Shown: positions 1 to 7,973 of the stretch, in pieces
Layout: each line of letters starts with the position of its first letter
Position numbering within the stretch: position 1 is the stretch's first letter
Assembly (NCBI GenBank): GCA_021779655.1
Contig: JAJYAF010000015.1
Span: forward strand, 1 to 14,662
Reading direction: 5' to 3'
Length of the DNA: 14,662 nucleotides
From: Pseudomonadota bacterium
GTDB taxonomy: Bacteria > Pseudomonadota > Alphaproteobacteria > Acetobacterales > Acetobacteraceae
Position numbers and translations under genes: made by a program
Notes under the pieces: generated by a model
Databases searched by the model: none
What the model was told of the DNA's origin: nothing
The model's input: only the letters and a program-made list of their open reading frames with translations

Positions 1-698
1 TCAAGAGCGCGGCCGGCATGGAGGACATGAAATGGGACATGGCCGGCGCCGGCACGGTTGCCGGGCTGATGGCCGCGCTTGCCGGCCGGCGGGCGAAACT
101 GGACGCGGTGGGGCTGATCGGGCTGGTTGAGAACATGCCGTCGGGCGGCGCAACGCGCCCGGGGGACGTCGTCAAGTCCTATTCCGGCCAGACCATCGAA
201 ATCCTGAACACCGACGCCGAAGGCAGGCTGGTTTTGGCGGATGTGCTGTATTACGCGCAGGAACGCTTTGCCCCGAAATATATGATCGACCTTGCCACCC
301 TCACCGGCGCGATCATCGTAAGCCTTGGCCATGAATACGCCGGGCTGTTCAGCAATGACGACGGATTATCCGAAAAACTGCTGGCCGCCGCCAGGGCGAC
401 GGGGGAATTGTTGTGGCGTATGCCGCTGGTGCCGGCTGGCGAAAGTTATGACAAAAATTTAAACTCGCCGATTGCCGACGTGCAGAACATCAGCAGCGGC
501 AAGGGCGCCGGCTCGATCACCGCCGCGCAGTTCCTGCAACGGTTCGTCAATGGAAAGCCCTGGGCTCATCTGGACATTGCCGGCACGGCCTGGGCCGCCA
601 AGGACGGCCCGATCACACCCAAAGGCGCCACGGCATTCGGCGTCCGGCTGCTGAACCGGCTGGTTGCCGATCATTTCGAGGACAATCCGCACGCTTGA
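1..698 (+). CDS. pepA: Leucyl aminopeptidase (M17 family), C-terminal part; 5' end outside the window
   Basis: Cytosolic metal-dependent aminopeptidase that removes N-terminal residues from peptides. The reading frame is open from base 3, and the first full codon (AAG, 3-5) aligns with the catalytic lysine of E. coli PepA (K282), so the N-terminal domain and two of the metal ligands lie upstream of the window. What remains carries the KWDMAGAG stretch with a metal-binding Asp, the family signature NTDAEGRL (metal ligands Asp and Glu, catalytic Arg) and the C-terminal [11 protein letters not shown] block, ending at TGA (696-698). The first ATG in the window (18) is internal, not a start. Roughly 230 residues are visible of a protein usually near 500. 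In many alphaproteobacteria holC follows pepA; here an amino-acid permease follows after 79 nt. Identification is firm from the signature. Confidence 0.95.
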   Translation, partial: KSAAGMEDMKWDMAGAGTVAGLMAALAGRRAKLDAVGLIGLVENMPSGGATRPGDVVKSYSGQTIEILNTDAEGRLVLADVLYYAQERFAPKYMIDLATLTGAIIVSLGHEYAGLFSNDDGLSEKLLAAARATGELLWRMPLVPAGESYDKNLNSPIADVQNISSGKGAGSITAAQFLQRFVNGKPWAHLDIAGTAWAAKDGPITPKGATAFGVRLLNRLVADHFEDNPHA

Positions 699-699
699 T

Positions 700-726
700 G
701 CGGACCTCCGCGTTTCCAGTTTTATG
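700..726 (+). terminator. Weak candidate terminator after pepA
   Basis: GCGGACCTCCGC (700-711) can fold as a short 4-5 bp GC-rich hairpin immediately after the pepA stop and is followed by an interrupted T-rich stretch (GTTTCCAGTTTT). The stem is short and the T-run broken, so this is only a plausible transcription end. Confidence 0.25.
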
Positions 727-777
727 TAATGGACGACTGTTGCACAGAAGCCTGAAAGCGCAGGAGAAAGAATCCTA

Positions 778-2253
778 ATGTCCGCTACGACCCGGCCCGA
801 GGATGAAGCCAGAAAGAAAGCCTGGCTGGAATCGCATGAAGAAGGCTACGAAAAGGGCCTGAAGCCGCGTCAGGTGCAGATGATCGCCATCGGCGGCGCC
901 ATCGGCACCGGCCTGTTCCTGGGCGCCGGCAGCAGATTGCAGCAGGCGGGCCCGGCACTGGCCCTTGTGTATCTGGTGTGCGGGATCTTTGCCTTCCTGA
1001 TTCTGCGGGCGCTCGGTGAACTGGTGATGCACCGGACCACTTCGGGCAGCTTCGTCTCCTATGCCCGGGAGTTCCTTGGCGAACGTAGCTCCTTCGTCGC
1101 CGGCTGGATGTATTACCTCAACTGGGCGATGACCGGGATCGTCGATATCACGGCTGTCGCGCTTTACATGCACTATTGGCACGTGTTCTCGGCCGTTCCG
1201 CAATGGGTCTTCGCGCTGGCGGCGCTGCTGATCGTCGGCAGCATGAACCTCGTCGCGGTACGCTGGTTCGGGGAGATGGAATTCTGGTTCGCGCTGATCA
1301 AGGTGGCCGCGCTGGTGATCTTCCTCATTACGGGCGTGGTATTTCTGATAACCGGCCATCATGTCGCGGGCCAGGCGCCGGGGCTGCACCTGATTGCGGA
1401 ACACGGGGGCATTTTTCCGCATGGCCTGTTGCCGGCGGTGGTGATCGTGCAGGGCGTGGTATTCGCCTATTCCGGTATCGAACTGCTCGGCATCGCGGCC
1501 GGCGAAGCAGAGAACGCGCGGGAAGTACTCCCCAAGGCGATCAACAGCGTCATGTACCGGATCGCGATCTTCTATGTTGGCTCCGTGCTGCTGCTGGTCC
1601 TGCTGATGCCATGGACCGCCTATCATGCCGGAACCAGCCCGTTCGTGACCTTTTTCGGTGCGCTCGGCGTACCGGGGATCGGCACGATCATGAATCTCGT
1701 CGTGCTGACGGCGGCGTTGTCCAGTCTCAATTCCGGGCTGTACTCCACGGGCCGGGTCCTGCGTTCGCTGGCGATGGGCGGGTCCGCGCCGGATTTCGTT
1801 TCAAAAATGAACGTCTCGAAGGTGCCCTATGGCGGGATCGTCGTAACGCTGGTGATCTACGCCATCGGAGTCGTGCTGAATTACCTGGTGCCCACCCAGG
1901 CTTTCGAGATCGTGCTGAACATCGCCTCGCTTGGCATTGTGAGCACCTGGGCGTTCATCGTCATTTGCCAGATGATGCTGCGGCGGGCCATCAAGCGCGG
2001 CGCGCTGCCGGAAGTATCCTTCCGGATGCCATTCGCGCCGTTCTCTTCCTGGGCCACACTCGCCTTCCTGCTCGGCGTGCTGGTATTGACCGCCTTCGAC
2101 TATCCCGAAGGCACCTATACCATCGCCGCGATTCCCCTGGTGGCCGTTGCGCTCGGGCTCGGCTGGAGAGTGATGAAGGGCAGCAGCCCGTTCCGCCCAA
2201 CCATTCCTTCATATATTTTAAGCAGAAAAACCGAGAGGAACGATCCGAGATAG
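778..2253 (+). CDS. ansP: L-asparagine permease, AnsP-type APC amino-acid transporter
   Basis: Inner-membrane secondary transporter of the amino acid/polyamine/organocation (APC) superfamily; 491 residues with about 12 hydrophobic segments. It tracks remembered E. coli AnsP (499 aa) closely along its whole length: the N-terminal charged HEEGY segment, the APC substrate-site motif [13 protein letters not shown] (residues 39-51), [20 protein letters not shown], the ALYMHYW segment, [25 protein letters not shown] and [12 protein letters not shown]. The C-terminal tail is shorter than in E. coli. ATG 778 is preceded by AGGAG (762-766), with a rather long 11-nt gap. The next gene is an asparaginase starting 10 nt after the stop, which independently supports asparagine as substrate. 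Other members of the subfamily carry GABA, proline or aromatic amino acids, so substrate remains an inference, though a strong one. Confidence 0.88.
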   Translation: MSATTRPEDEARKKAWLESHEEGYEKGLKPRQVQMIAIGGAIGTGLFLGAGSRLQQAGPALALVYLVCGIFAFLILRALGELVMHRTTSGSFVSYAREFLGERSSFVAGWMYYLNWAMTGIVDITAVALYMHYWHVFSAVPQWVFALAALLIVGSMNLVAVRWFGEMEFWFALIKVAALVIFLITGVVFLITGHHVAGQAPGLHLIAEHGGIFPHGLLPAVVIVQGVVFAYSGIELLGIAAGEAENAREVLPKAINSVMYRIAIFYVGSVLLLVLLMPWTAYHAGTSPFVTFFGALGVPGIGTIMNLVVLTAALSSLNSGLYSTGRVLRSLAMGGSAPDFVSKMNVSKVPYGGIVVTLVIYAIGVVLNYLVPTQAFEIVLNIASLGIVSTWAFIVICQMMLRRAIKRGALPEVSFRMPFAPFSSWATLAFLLGVLVLTAFDYPEGTYTIAAIPLVAVALGLGWRVMKGSSPFRPTIPSYILSRKTERNDPR

Positions 2254-2266
2254 GATTTGAAAAACG
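2252..2266 (+). promoter_or_regulatory. Ribosome binding site and ACG in the expected start position of the asparaginase
   Basis: AGGA (2252-2255) overlaps the ansP stop codon and lies 8 nt before ACG at 2264-2266. That is the codon where the family N-terminus (APAIAIHGGAG) should begin. An in-frame TGA at 2258-2260 blocks any start further upstream. A single T-to-C change from ATG would explain the arrangement. Confidence 0.5.
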
Positions 2267-3220
2267 GCGCCTGCCATCGCGATCCATGGCGGCGCCGGGA
2301 TAATCTCCGCCGCGCTGCTGGATCCCGCCACCGCCGACGCGTATCACGCAACCTTGCGCCAGGCACTGCTGGCCGGCTGGCAGGTTCTTAGCGGCGGCGG
2401 CCGTTCACTGGACGCGGTGACACAAGCCGTCATCGTGCTTGAGGATGACCCGTTGTTCAATGCCGCGCGTGGGGCGGTTTTCAACGCCGATGGCGCGCTG
2501 GAAATGGACGCCGCCATCATGTCCGGCCGCGAGCGCGATGCCGGAGCGGTTGCCGCCATATGCGGCCCGCGCAACCCCATCCTCGGCGCCCGGGCGGTAA
2601 TGGAGCATTCGAACGCTGTGCTCATGACCGGAGCGGGCGCGGAGACCTTTCTGCGCGCCCAGGGTCTCGCCTTCATGCCGCGGGAATATTTCTACTCCCA
2701 GCGCCGGATGGACGCGCTGCAACGCGAACTCGAACGCCGGGCGGCGGGCGCGACAGCCTCTCCTGTGTCCGATGCCGACCGGCACGGCACGGTCGGCGCG
2801 GTGGCACGCGACGTTTTCGGCGATCTGGCCGCCGGCACCTCCACCGGCGGCATCACGGGCAAGCCGCCCGGCCGCGTGGGGGATACACCGATTTTCGGCG
2901 CCGGCACGTATGCCGACAACAATACCTGCGCGGTTTCCGCCACCGGAACGGGCGAGGTTTTCATTCGCTTCATGGCGGCGGCCGAAATCGCCGGGCGCAT
3001 GCGCCATGGCAAGCAGAGCCTGCGGCAGGCGGCATACGACGTCGTCGCCGAACTCGAGGTGCGCGGCGGCGATGGCGGACTGATCGCCGTTAGCCGGACC
3101 GGGCCGCCGGTTCTGCCATTCAATTCGGCCGGCATGTATCGCGGCTATATCGGACCGGACGGCGTTCCGCACACCGCCATTCATCGCGAGGGATACCGCT
3201 CATTGCCTGAATCTCACTGA
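2264..3220 (+). CDS. iaaA: Isoaspartyl peptidase / plant-type L-asparaginase (Ntn hydrolase)
   Basis: Hydrolyses L-asparagine and beta-aspartyl dipeptides in the cytosol after self-cleavage into alpha and beta subunits. The in-frame product begins APAIAIHGGAG, the conserved N-terminus of the family. The nucleophile is the Thr of HGTVGAV (codon 2789-2791, residue 176), followed by DLAAGTSTGG and GTYADNNTCAVSATGTGE; the C-terminus has PFNSAGMYRG. From codon 2264 the protein is 318 residues, close to E. coli IaaA at 321. No ATG or GTG lies between the in-frame TGA (2258) and the HGGAG motif; the codon at the right place is ACG. The first conventional start, TTG 2354, would give 288 residues and lose the conserved N-terminus. 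The gene could therefore use a non-standard start, be poorly expressed, or contain a sequence error. Its position behind ansP indicates joint asparagine use. Confidence 0.85.
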   Translation, partial: TAPAIAIHGGAGIISAALLDPATADAYHATLRQALLAGWQVLSGGGRSLDAVTQAVIVLEDDPLFNAARGAVFNADGALEMDAAIMSGRERDAGAVAAICGPRNPILGARAVMEHSNAVLMTGAGAETFLRAQGLAFMPREYFYSQRRMDALQRELERRAAGATASPVSDADRHGTVGAVARDVFGDLAAGTSTGGITGKPPGRVGDTPIFGAGTYADNNTCAVSATGTGEVFIRFMAAAEIAGRMRHGKQSLRQAAYDVVAELEVRGGDGGLIAVSRTGPPVLPFNSAGMYRGYIGPDGVPHTAIHREGYRSLPESH

Positions 3221-3247
3221 AGGGTCTCCGTTAACCCCGCAATCATT

Positions 3248-3282
3248 ATTTTCCGGGCATTTGCCTTTTTCGTCCGGAAAAT
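3248..3282 (+). promoter_or_regulatory. Perfect 9-bp inverted repeat covering the PAP2 ribosome binding site
   Basis: ATTTTCCGG (3248-3256) pairs perfectly with CCGGAAAAT (3274-3282) across a 17-nt loop. The right arm ends 6 nt before ATG 3289 and contains GGAAAA, the only plausible Shine-Dalgarno sequence for the gene. In RNA the hairpin would mask the ribosome binding site; in DNA it could be a regulator operator. Confidence 0.45.
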
Positions 3283-3288
3283 CGCGCT

Positions 3289-4215
3289 ATGCCCCAGAGC
3301 AGGCTCACACCGGGTTCCTTGTGGATCATCGGCACACTGGTTCTGATTGACGCGATGATCCTGTCGTTGACCGGCATGCGCATCGTGTGGCGTCCGGTTC
3401 TGGGCGTCGTGACGGGTGCGGTTCTTTTGGATATTCTGGGCCGGGTTTACGCAGGGCCGCGCGATGCGCCGCGGCTGACACTGTTCGCGCGGCTGGGCAT
3501 GCGGATCGTGTTGTTTTCGGCCGCGGCCGAAACTTTGAATATGCTGCTCTGTACATTTGTGAAACTGCCTTTCTGGGATTCACGGTTTGCCGCGGCGGAC
3601 GCGGCGTTGGGGTTGAACTGGATTGATTTCGCGGGCTGGGTTTCCGCGCATCCCGTTCTGCATGGCCTGCTGAGTTTTGCTTACCTCGGGCTTGGGCCCG
3701 AACTGATCGTTCTGGTCTCGCTGCTGGCCCTCATGGGAGATGCCTCAGCGGCCATCATGCTCTGGCGGCTATTCGCCGTCACGGCCTTGGCGACCATATT
3801 TCTCGCGACGTTGCTGCCGGCAATAGGCCCTCTGGTCTGGTTCAGTAGGCCGGGTGCCCTGTCAGTTCCCTATGTGCAGCAATATCTGGGATTACGGGGC
3901 GGCGAATTGCGCACCATCAACCTCGTCACCGCTCAGGGCCTGATCACGTTTCCTTCCTTCCACGCCTGCGTCGCGATGATCTGCATGTGGGTTTCCCGTT
4001 CCTTGGGCGGAATGCTACGCGGGCTGATTTACGTTTTCAACATGCTGGTTATCGCTTCTACCCCTCCCATCGGAGGTCACTATTTCATCGACATCCTGGG
4101 CGGAGGCATGATCGCCGGAGGCGCTATTTTCGCCCTGGAATTCGATATGATCGGATTCTGCCGGCTCCGCGTCCCTTCCTTTGGTCCGCGTCCGCCTGAA
4201 AGCCAGCGCCTCTAA
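3289..4215 (+). CDS. PAP2 superfamily integral membrane protein, Aur1/IPC-synthase-like (PAP2_3 type)
   Basis: 308-residue polytopic membrane protein, with hydrophobic segments near residues 11-30, 36-52, 70-90, 125-148, 160-180, 243-258 and 266-284. The C-terminal half carries the PAP2 catalytic residues: FPSFHA (His225) and GGHYFIDILGG (His264 with Asp268 four residues on). The Lys-x6-Arg-Pro motif of classic lipid phosphatases is not clear. The central segment DAALGLNWIDFAGW and the FPSFHA form resemble the inositol-phosphotransferase (Aur1-like) branch of the superfamily. The family comprises lipid or sugar phosphate phosphatases and phosphotransferases; the substrate cannot be read from sequence. 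It stands alone: 68 nt after iaaA and convergent with the ABC operon. Start ATG 3289 has its Shine-Dalgarno inside an inverted repeat. Confidence 0.78.
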   Translation: MPQSRLTPGSLWIIGTLVLIDAMILSLTGMRIVWRPVLGVVTGAVLLDILGRVYAGPRDAPRLTLFARLGMRIVLFSAAAETLNMLLCTFVKLPFWDSRFAAADAALGLNWIDFAGWVSAHPVLHGLLSFAYLGLGPELIVLVSLLALMGDASAAIMLWRLFAVTALATIFLATLLPAIGPLVWFSRPGALSVPYVQQYLGLRGGELRTINLVTAQGLITFPSFHACVAMICMWVSRSLGGMLRGLIYVFNMLVIASTPPIGGHYFIDILGGGMIAGGAIFALEFDMIGFCRLRVPSFGPRPPESQRL

Positions 4216-4224
4216 CATGTTGCA

Positions 4225-4242
4225 CCTGCAACCTGTTGCAGG
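4225..4242. terminator. Hairpin between convergent genes, possible bidirectional terminator
   Basis: CCTGCAACCTGTTGCAGG forms a perfect 7-8 bp stem with a 2-4 nt loop, 9 nt after the PAP2 stop and in the gap facing the ABC operon's 3' end. Neither strand shows a clear T-run, so termination efficiency is uncertain. Confidence 0.4.
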
Positions 4243-4319
4243 AGCGGACCAGCGAACGCGTACGCACCCTCCGCGCGCGAGTCATTCAGGCTTCCCAGCG
4301 CGCTGAACAGTGCATGGAC

Positions 4320-5645
4320 TCAGCTTTTTTCCTTCTCACGATCTTCTTCTTCGAGACTGAACTGTTGCGCTTCCTCGTCATAGTCGTAAAGTTCCGCGTA
4401 TCGACCCCACGCGATGACGGTGCGCAGCGTCTCCTCGGCATATTCAGGGGACATATGATCCTCGAGCTCATCGCGGAAACGGACGGCCGATGCGCGATGG
4501 TTCCAGCGTTCATCGAGCACCTTGCGGATCTCCGCGGCCAGCGGCACGTGGGTGAGCAGCGTTCTCGCGAAAATCTTCTTGCGCTCCTCGGTCTCCGCAT
4601 CGACGAATTGCCGGCCCTGGTCGGTGATGTGCAGATCACCCTCCTCCAGCAAGGTGAAACCCAGCATGCTGAGCGTCTCGCCCAGCGGCAGCAGCTCATC
4701 GGCCTCGTACTGCAACGCGGCCGCGAGCGCCGGCAGGTCGGCATGGCCGTCGTAAGGCGGACCCTCCAATGTCTCCAGAAGACCCGCGATGATATTGGTG
4801 CTGATCGGATGGAGCGGCGTGGCAAAGCCTGTCGCAGGCACGACAGGGTACGCGGCCGGGGGCTTGCGGCGCGTCATGACGCCGTAAATGTCGTCCACCA
4901 TCTCGCGGAAGGCCGGATCGAACCGGTTACGCGGATGGGAAAACGGCACTTTCAGCTCATTCGATACCCGGCCCGGGTTGGATGAGAAGACCAGGATGCG
5001 GTCACACATCAGCACCGCTTCCTCGATGTTGTGCGTCACGATCAGAATCGATTTGACCGGCAGCTTCCGGTCCACCCAGAGATCGATGAGATCGGTACGC
5101 AGCGTCTCCGCCGTCAGCACGTCCAGCGCGGAGAACGGCTCGTCCATCAGCAGCAGGTCCGGATGCACCACCAGCGCCCGCGCCAGGCCAACGCGCTGGC
5201 GCATGCCGCCGGAAAGCTCCTTTGGATAGGCGCTTTCGTACCCGCCGAGACCGATGAGGTCGATCGCCGATTCCGCCCGCTCCTCGCGCTCCGGCTTCTT
5301 GACCCCCTGCGCCTCCAGGCCGATTTCCACGTTCTCCTGCACGGTGAGCCAGGGAAACAGCGCGAAGCTCTGAAACACCATGGCAACGCCGGGCGCCGGG
5401 CCGGTCAGCGGCTGGCCGCGCCATTTCACTTCGCCAGCGGTTGGCTTCAGCAGGCCGGAGACGATGCGCAGCAAGGTGGACTTGCCGGAACCCGAGCGGC
5501 CGAGAAGACCCACGATCTCGCCCGATTGCAGCGTGAGATTCACATCGTCCAGGACGATCAGTTCCGTATTGGCATCCTTATGGTAGGCCTGCCGGCAATT
5601 GCGCACGCTCAGCAGCGGAGCATCGACCATCATTGCCTGATCCAT
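4320..5645 (-). CDS. ABC transporter ATP-binding protein (nitrate/sulfonate/taurine-like) with C-terminal AAA-associated domain
   Basis: Cytoplasmic ATPase that powers the permease encoded just upstream in transcription order. Residues 10-230 are a complete ABC domain: Walker A GRSGSGKST (49-57), Q-loop VFQSF (Gln92), signature LSGGMRQR (144-151), Walker B LLLMDEP (164-170) and H-loop THNIEEA (His205). This half matches the NitT/TauT/SsuB group. Residues about 280-430 form an additional domain not found in ordinary SsuB/TauB ATPases (those are around 255 aa); it corresponds to the AAA-associated C-terminal domain of duplicated-permease anion transporters. The tail is highly acidic and charged. 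Start ATG 5645 is preceded by GGAGG (5655-5660 region), and 15 nt separate it from the permease stop. The transported substrate is unknown. Confidence 0.9.
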   Translation of the reverse strand: MDQAMMVDAPLLSVRNCRQAYHKDANTELIVLDDVNLTLQSGEIVGLLGRSGSGKSTLLRIVSGLLKPTAGEVKWRGQPLTGPAPGVAMVFQSFALFPWLTVQENVEIGLEAQGVKKPEREERAESAIDLIGLGGYESAYPKELSGGMRQRVGLARALVVHPDLLLMDEPFSALDVLTAETLRTDLIDLWVDRKLPVKSILIVTHNIEEAVLMCDRILVFSSNPGRVSNELKVPFSHPRNRFDPAFREMVDDIYGVMTRRKPPAAYPVVPATGFATPLHPISTNIIAGLLETLEGPPYDGHADLPALAAALQYEADELLPLGETLSMLGFTLLEEGDLHITDQGRQFVDAETEERKKIFARTLLTHVPLAAEIRKVLDERWNHRASAVRFRDELEDHMSPEYAEETLRTVIAWGRYAELYDYDEEAQQFSLEEEDREKEKS

Positions 5646-5660
5646 CCTCAGCGTACCTCC

Positions 5661-7391
5661 CTACCCCAGCGTCGTCCGGCGGGACGCATAGGCATATAGC
5701 GGGCGCCACAGCACCCTGTTGAACGTGATGACAAAGCCCGACATGACAGCCACCCCCAGCACGATGCGTGCCGTATCCCCCGCCGCGGTGGCCTGCGCGA
5801 TATACGCGCCAAGCCCGGCCGCGCGCAGATCGGTATGGCCCCAGCTCGCCACCTCGGCGACGATGGAGGCGTTCCACGCGCCGCCGCTCGCGGTGATCGC
5901 GCCGGTGACGAAATAAGGCAGGATGCCCGGGATCATCACCCGCCGCCAGCGCAGCCATCCCCGGATGCGGAAATTCGCCACCGCCTCGCGCATGTCGCCC
6001 GGAAACGCGGCGGCTCCGGCAATGACATTGAACAGCACATACCACTGCGTGCCGATCAGCATCAGCGGCGTAAGCCAGATGTTCGGATTCGCATGGAAGG
6101 CGACGATCGCGACGACCACGGGCGGAAACAGCAGATTGGCCGGAAAAGCGGCCAGGAACTGGGCGATCGGCTGGGCGATGCGCGTCACCTTCGGCCGCAG
6201 GCCGATCCATACGCCGATCGGCACCCAGACCAGCGCGGCGACGATCATCAGCGCGACCACCCGCAACATGGTGTAACAGCCCATCACCGCCGCCGTCGCC
6301 AGATCGCGCCAATGCAGTGCGCCCGCGATGAAGCCAATGATTCGATAGAGCGCGAAGGCGGCGGCAACGCCGATGATCGCGTACCAGATGAAATCGACGA
6401 TCCGCGAAGGCTGGCGGTTTTCATCGACCGGCGCATTCGCCGCACGGCCGAGCCGCAGCGTGGCGATAGACCCGAACCCGGCCCCGAGTTTATCGAATAT
6501 CGCCTGGAACAGCCGGGTCTGGCGGATCAGTTTCAGCATCCATGGATCGGGGCCGCTGCTTGCCGCCGTCGTCTCGAACCGGAATTTGCCCGACCAGGCG
6601 ACGAGCGGCCGGAACAGCAACTGGTCGTAAAGCAGGATAACCACAAGCATGGCCAGGATGGCATATAAAATCGCCAGAAGGTCCTTGCGTGCCAGCGCCG
6701 TTGCCACATAGGAGCCGATGCCGGGCAATGTGAAGGTGGTGTTGCCGACCGTGATCGCCTCCGAGGCCACGACGAAGAACCAGCCGCCGGACATGGAAAG
6801 CATGGTATTCCACACCAGGCCCGGCATGGCGAAAGGAACATCCAGGCGCCAGAATTTCTGCCAGGGGGATAGCCGGAACGCCCGCGCGGCTTCCACGAGG
6901 TCCGTCGGCAGCGTGGTCAGGGACTGGTAGAAGCTGAACGCCATGTTCCAGGCCTGGCTCGTGAAAATGGCAAAGACGCAGGCAAGCTCCGCGCCGAAGA
7001 CCCGGCCTGGAAAAAGATTCAGGAAGAAGACAACCGTGAAGGAGAGAAAGCCCAGGATCGGCACGGATTGCAGGATATCGAGAACCGGGATCAGGACCAT
7101 CCCGGCGCGGCGGCTCTTCGCGGCCAGCGTGGCATAGCTGAAGGTGAAGACAAGCGAGGCGACAAGGGCCGCGAACATCCGCGCGGTGGTGCGCAGGGCA
7201 TAGAACGGCAGATAAGCCGGGTCGAGATGAACCGCGGTGGCCTGGCTGCTCGCCAGCGGCATGAACAGCGTGCTGCGCCCCACATTCACCAGCCCGATCA
7301 GAAGCGCCAGAACCAGCAGCATGGCTACGCCATCCCAGCGGTTCGGCATGCGGCGGCCCGTAGCCAGCGCTGGAGCGGCAAAACTGGTCAT
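5661..7391 (-). CDS. Duplicated (fused) ABC transporter permease, two BPD_transp_1 domains
   Basis: 576-residue inner-membrane permease made of two binding-protein-dependent transport domains in one chain. Each half has its own cytoplasmic EAA coupling loop: residues 165-192 (LVEAARAFRLSPWQKFW onward) and 467-495 (MREAVANFRIRGWLRWRRV onward). The halves span roughly residues 65-265 and 365-565, joined by a polar linker (about 270-330) and one extra membrane segment (333-357). One chain can thus supply both transmembrane halves of an importer. The layout fits the duplicated permease of the ABC-type anion transport group (COG4986 as I recall it). Start ATG 7391 has AGGTGA a few nt upstream. No substrate-binding protein is encoded beside it, so direction and substrate are open. 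Confidence 0.88.
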   Translation of the reverse strand: MTSFAAPALATGRRMPNRWDGVAMLLVLALLIGLVNVGRSTLFMPLASSQATAVHLDPAYLPFYALRTTARMFAALVASLVFTFSYATLAAKSRRAGMVLIPVLDILQSVPILGFLSFTVVFFLNLFPGRVFGAELACVFAIFTSQAWNMAFSFYQSLTTLPTDLVEAARAFRLSPWQKFWRLDVPFAMPGLVWNTMLSMSGGWFFVVASEAITVGNTTFTLPGIGSYVATALARKDLLAILYAILAMLVVILLYDQLLFRPLVAWSGKFRFETTAASSGPDPWMLKLIRQTRLFQAIFDKLGAGFGSIATLRLGRAANAPVDENRQPSRIVDFIWYAIIGVAAAFALYRIIGFIAGALHWRDLATAAVMGCYTMLRVVALMIVAALVWVPIGVWIGLRPKVTRIAQPIAQFLAAFPANLLFPPVVVAIVAFHANPNIWLTPLMLIGTQWYVLFNVIAGAAAFPGDMREAVANFRIRGWLRWRRVMIPGILPYFVTGAITASGGAWNASIVAEVASWGHTDLRAAGLGAYIAQATAAGDTARIVLGVAVMSGFVITFNRVLWRPLYAYASRRTTLG

Positions 7392-7451
7392 GGGTCACCT
7401 GGGCGCTGAAGGAGGACTTGGCGAAGCCGCCTTTAGCCCAGGCCGGCGCGG

Positions 7452-7499
7452 CTGTCACCCCGAACCGTGATTGCCGTTTCGTGACAGGTCATCCGGCAA
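7452..7499. repeat. Nested inverted repeats in the leader of the ABC operon
   Basis: Within the 132-nt gap between dut and the permease, TTGCCG (7471-7476) pairs with CGGCAA (7494-7499), enclosing TGAC (7482-7485) paired with GTCA (7488-7491). Separately, CTGTCAC (7452-7458) is a perfect inverted repeat of GTGACAG (7481-7487). These could be a regulator operator or an mRNA leader structure. The rest of the gap shows no recognisable riboswitch and no convincing promoter. Confidence 0.4.
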
Positions 7500-7523
7500 A
7501 ACAAGGGGAGAAGCCGCCATTCC

Positions 7524-7973
7524 CTAACGGCCGGTGCTGCCGAAGCCGGCGGCGCCGCGCCCGGTGGCGTCGAGACTTTCAACCTCGGTCCAGACCACAC
7601 GGAGCACCGGCGCCAGAACCGCCTGGGCGATCCGCATCCCGCGCACAACGGTAAAAGTCTCATCGCCGGCGTTCAGCACGATCACCTGGATCTCGCCGCG
7701 ATAATCCTCATCGATCGTGCCCGGGGTATTGGGCAGCATGAGGCCGTGCTTGAGCGCCAGGCCGGAGCGCGGACGGATCTGCAACTCGTAACCGGCGGGC
7801 AGCGCGATGGCGATGCCCGTGGGGATCAGCGCGCGCCCGCCTGGCGGAACGGACAACGGCTGCGTAACCGCGGCGCGCAGATCCATGCCTGCCGCGCCCA
7901 GGGTGGCGTAGGCCGGAAGCGGCAGATCCGCCCCATGCGGCAGGCGGCGGACGGAAACAGCGATGGCGTTCAT
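7524..7973 (-). CDS. dut: dUTP diphosphatase (dUTPase)
   Basis: Converts dUTP to dUMP and pyrophosphate, keeping uracil out of DNA and supplying dUMP for dTMP synthesis; active as a trimer. All five family motifs are present in order in this 149-residue protein: AGMDLRA (28-34), PRSGLA (68-73), [14 protein letters not shown] (82-95, with the general-base Asp at 88), GMRIAQ (112-117) and the glycine-rich C-terminal [10 protein letters not shown] (139-148) that closes over the nucleotide. The ATG overlaps the coaBC stop in an ATGA arrangement (7970-7973), indicating translational coupling. No strong Shine-Dalgarno is visible, consistent with coupling. Confidence 0.97.
   Translation of the reverse strand: MNAIAVSVRRLPHGADLPLPAYATLGAAGMDLRAAVTQPLSVPPGGRALIPTGIAIALPAGYELQIRPRSGLALKHGLMLPNTPGTIDEDYRGEIQVIVLNAGDETFTVVRGMRIAQAVLAPVLRVVWTEVESLDATGRGAAGFGSTGR

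Noticed and set aside
1176..2303. 375-codon frame inside ansP
   Set aside because: Out-of-frame shadow of the permease; Arg-rich with no domain.
4236..6668. Long plus-strand frames (for example 4236-4985, 5031-5699, 5835-6668) opposite the ABC genes
   Set aside because: Products are Arg/His/Gln-rich without any domain, and they lie antisense to well-supported ATPase and permease genes; typical GC-rich shadows.
7392..7523. Riboswitch upstream of the ABC operon
   Set aside because: The inverted repeats do not match any riboswitch core I know; kept only as unassigned repeats.
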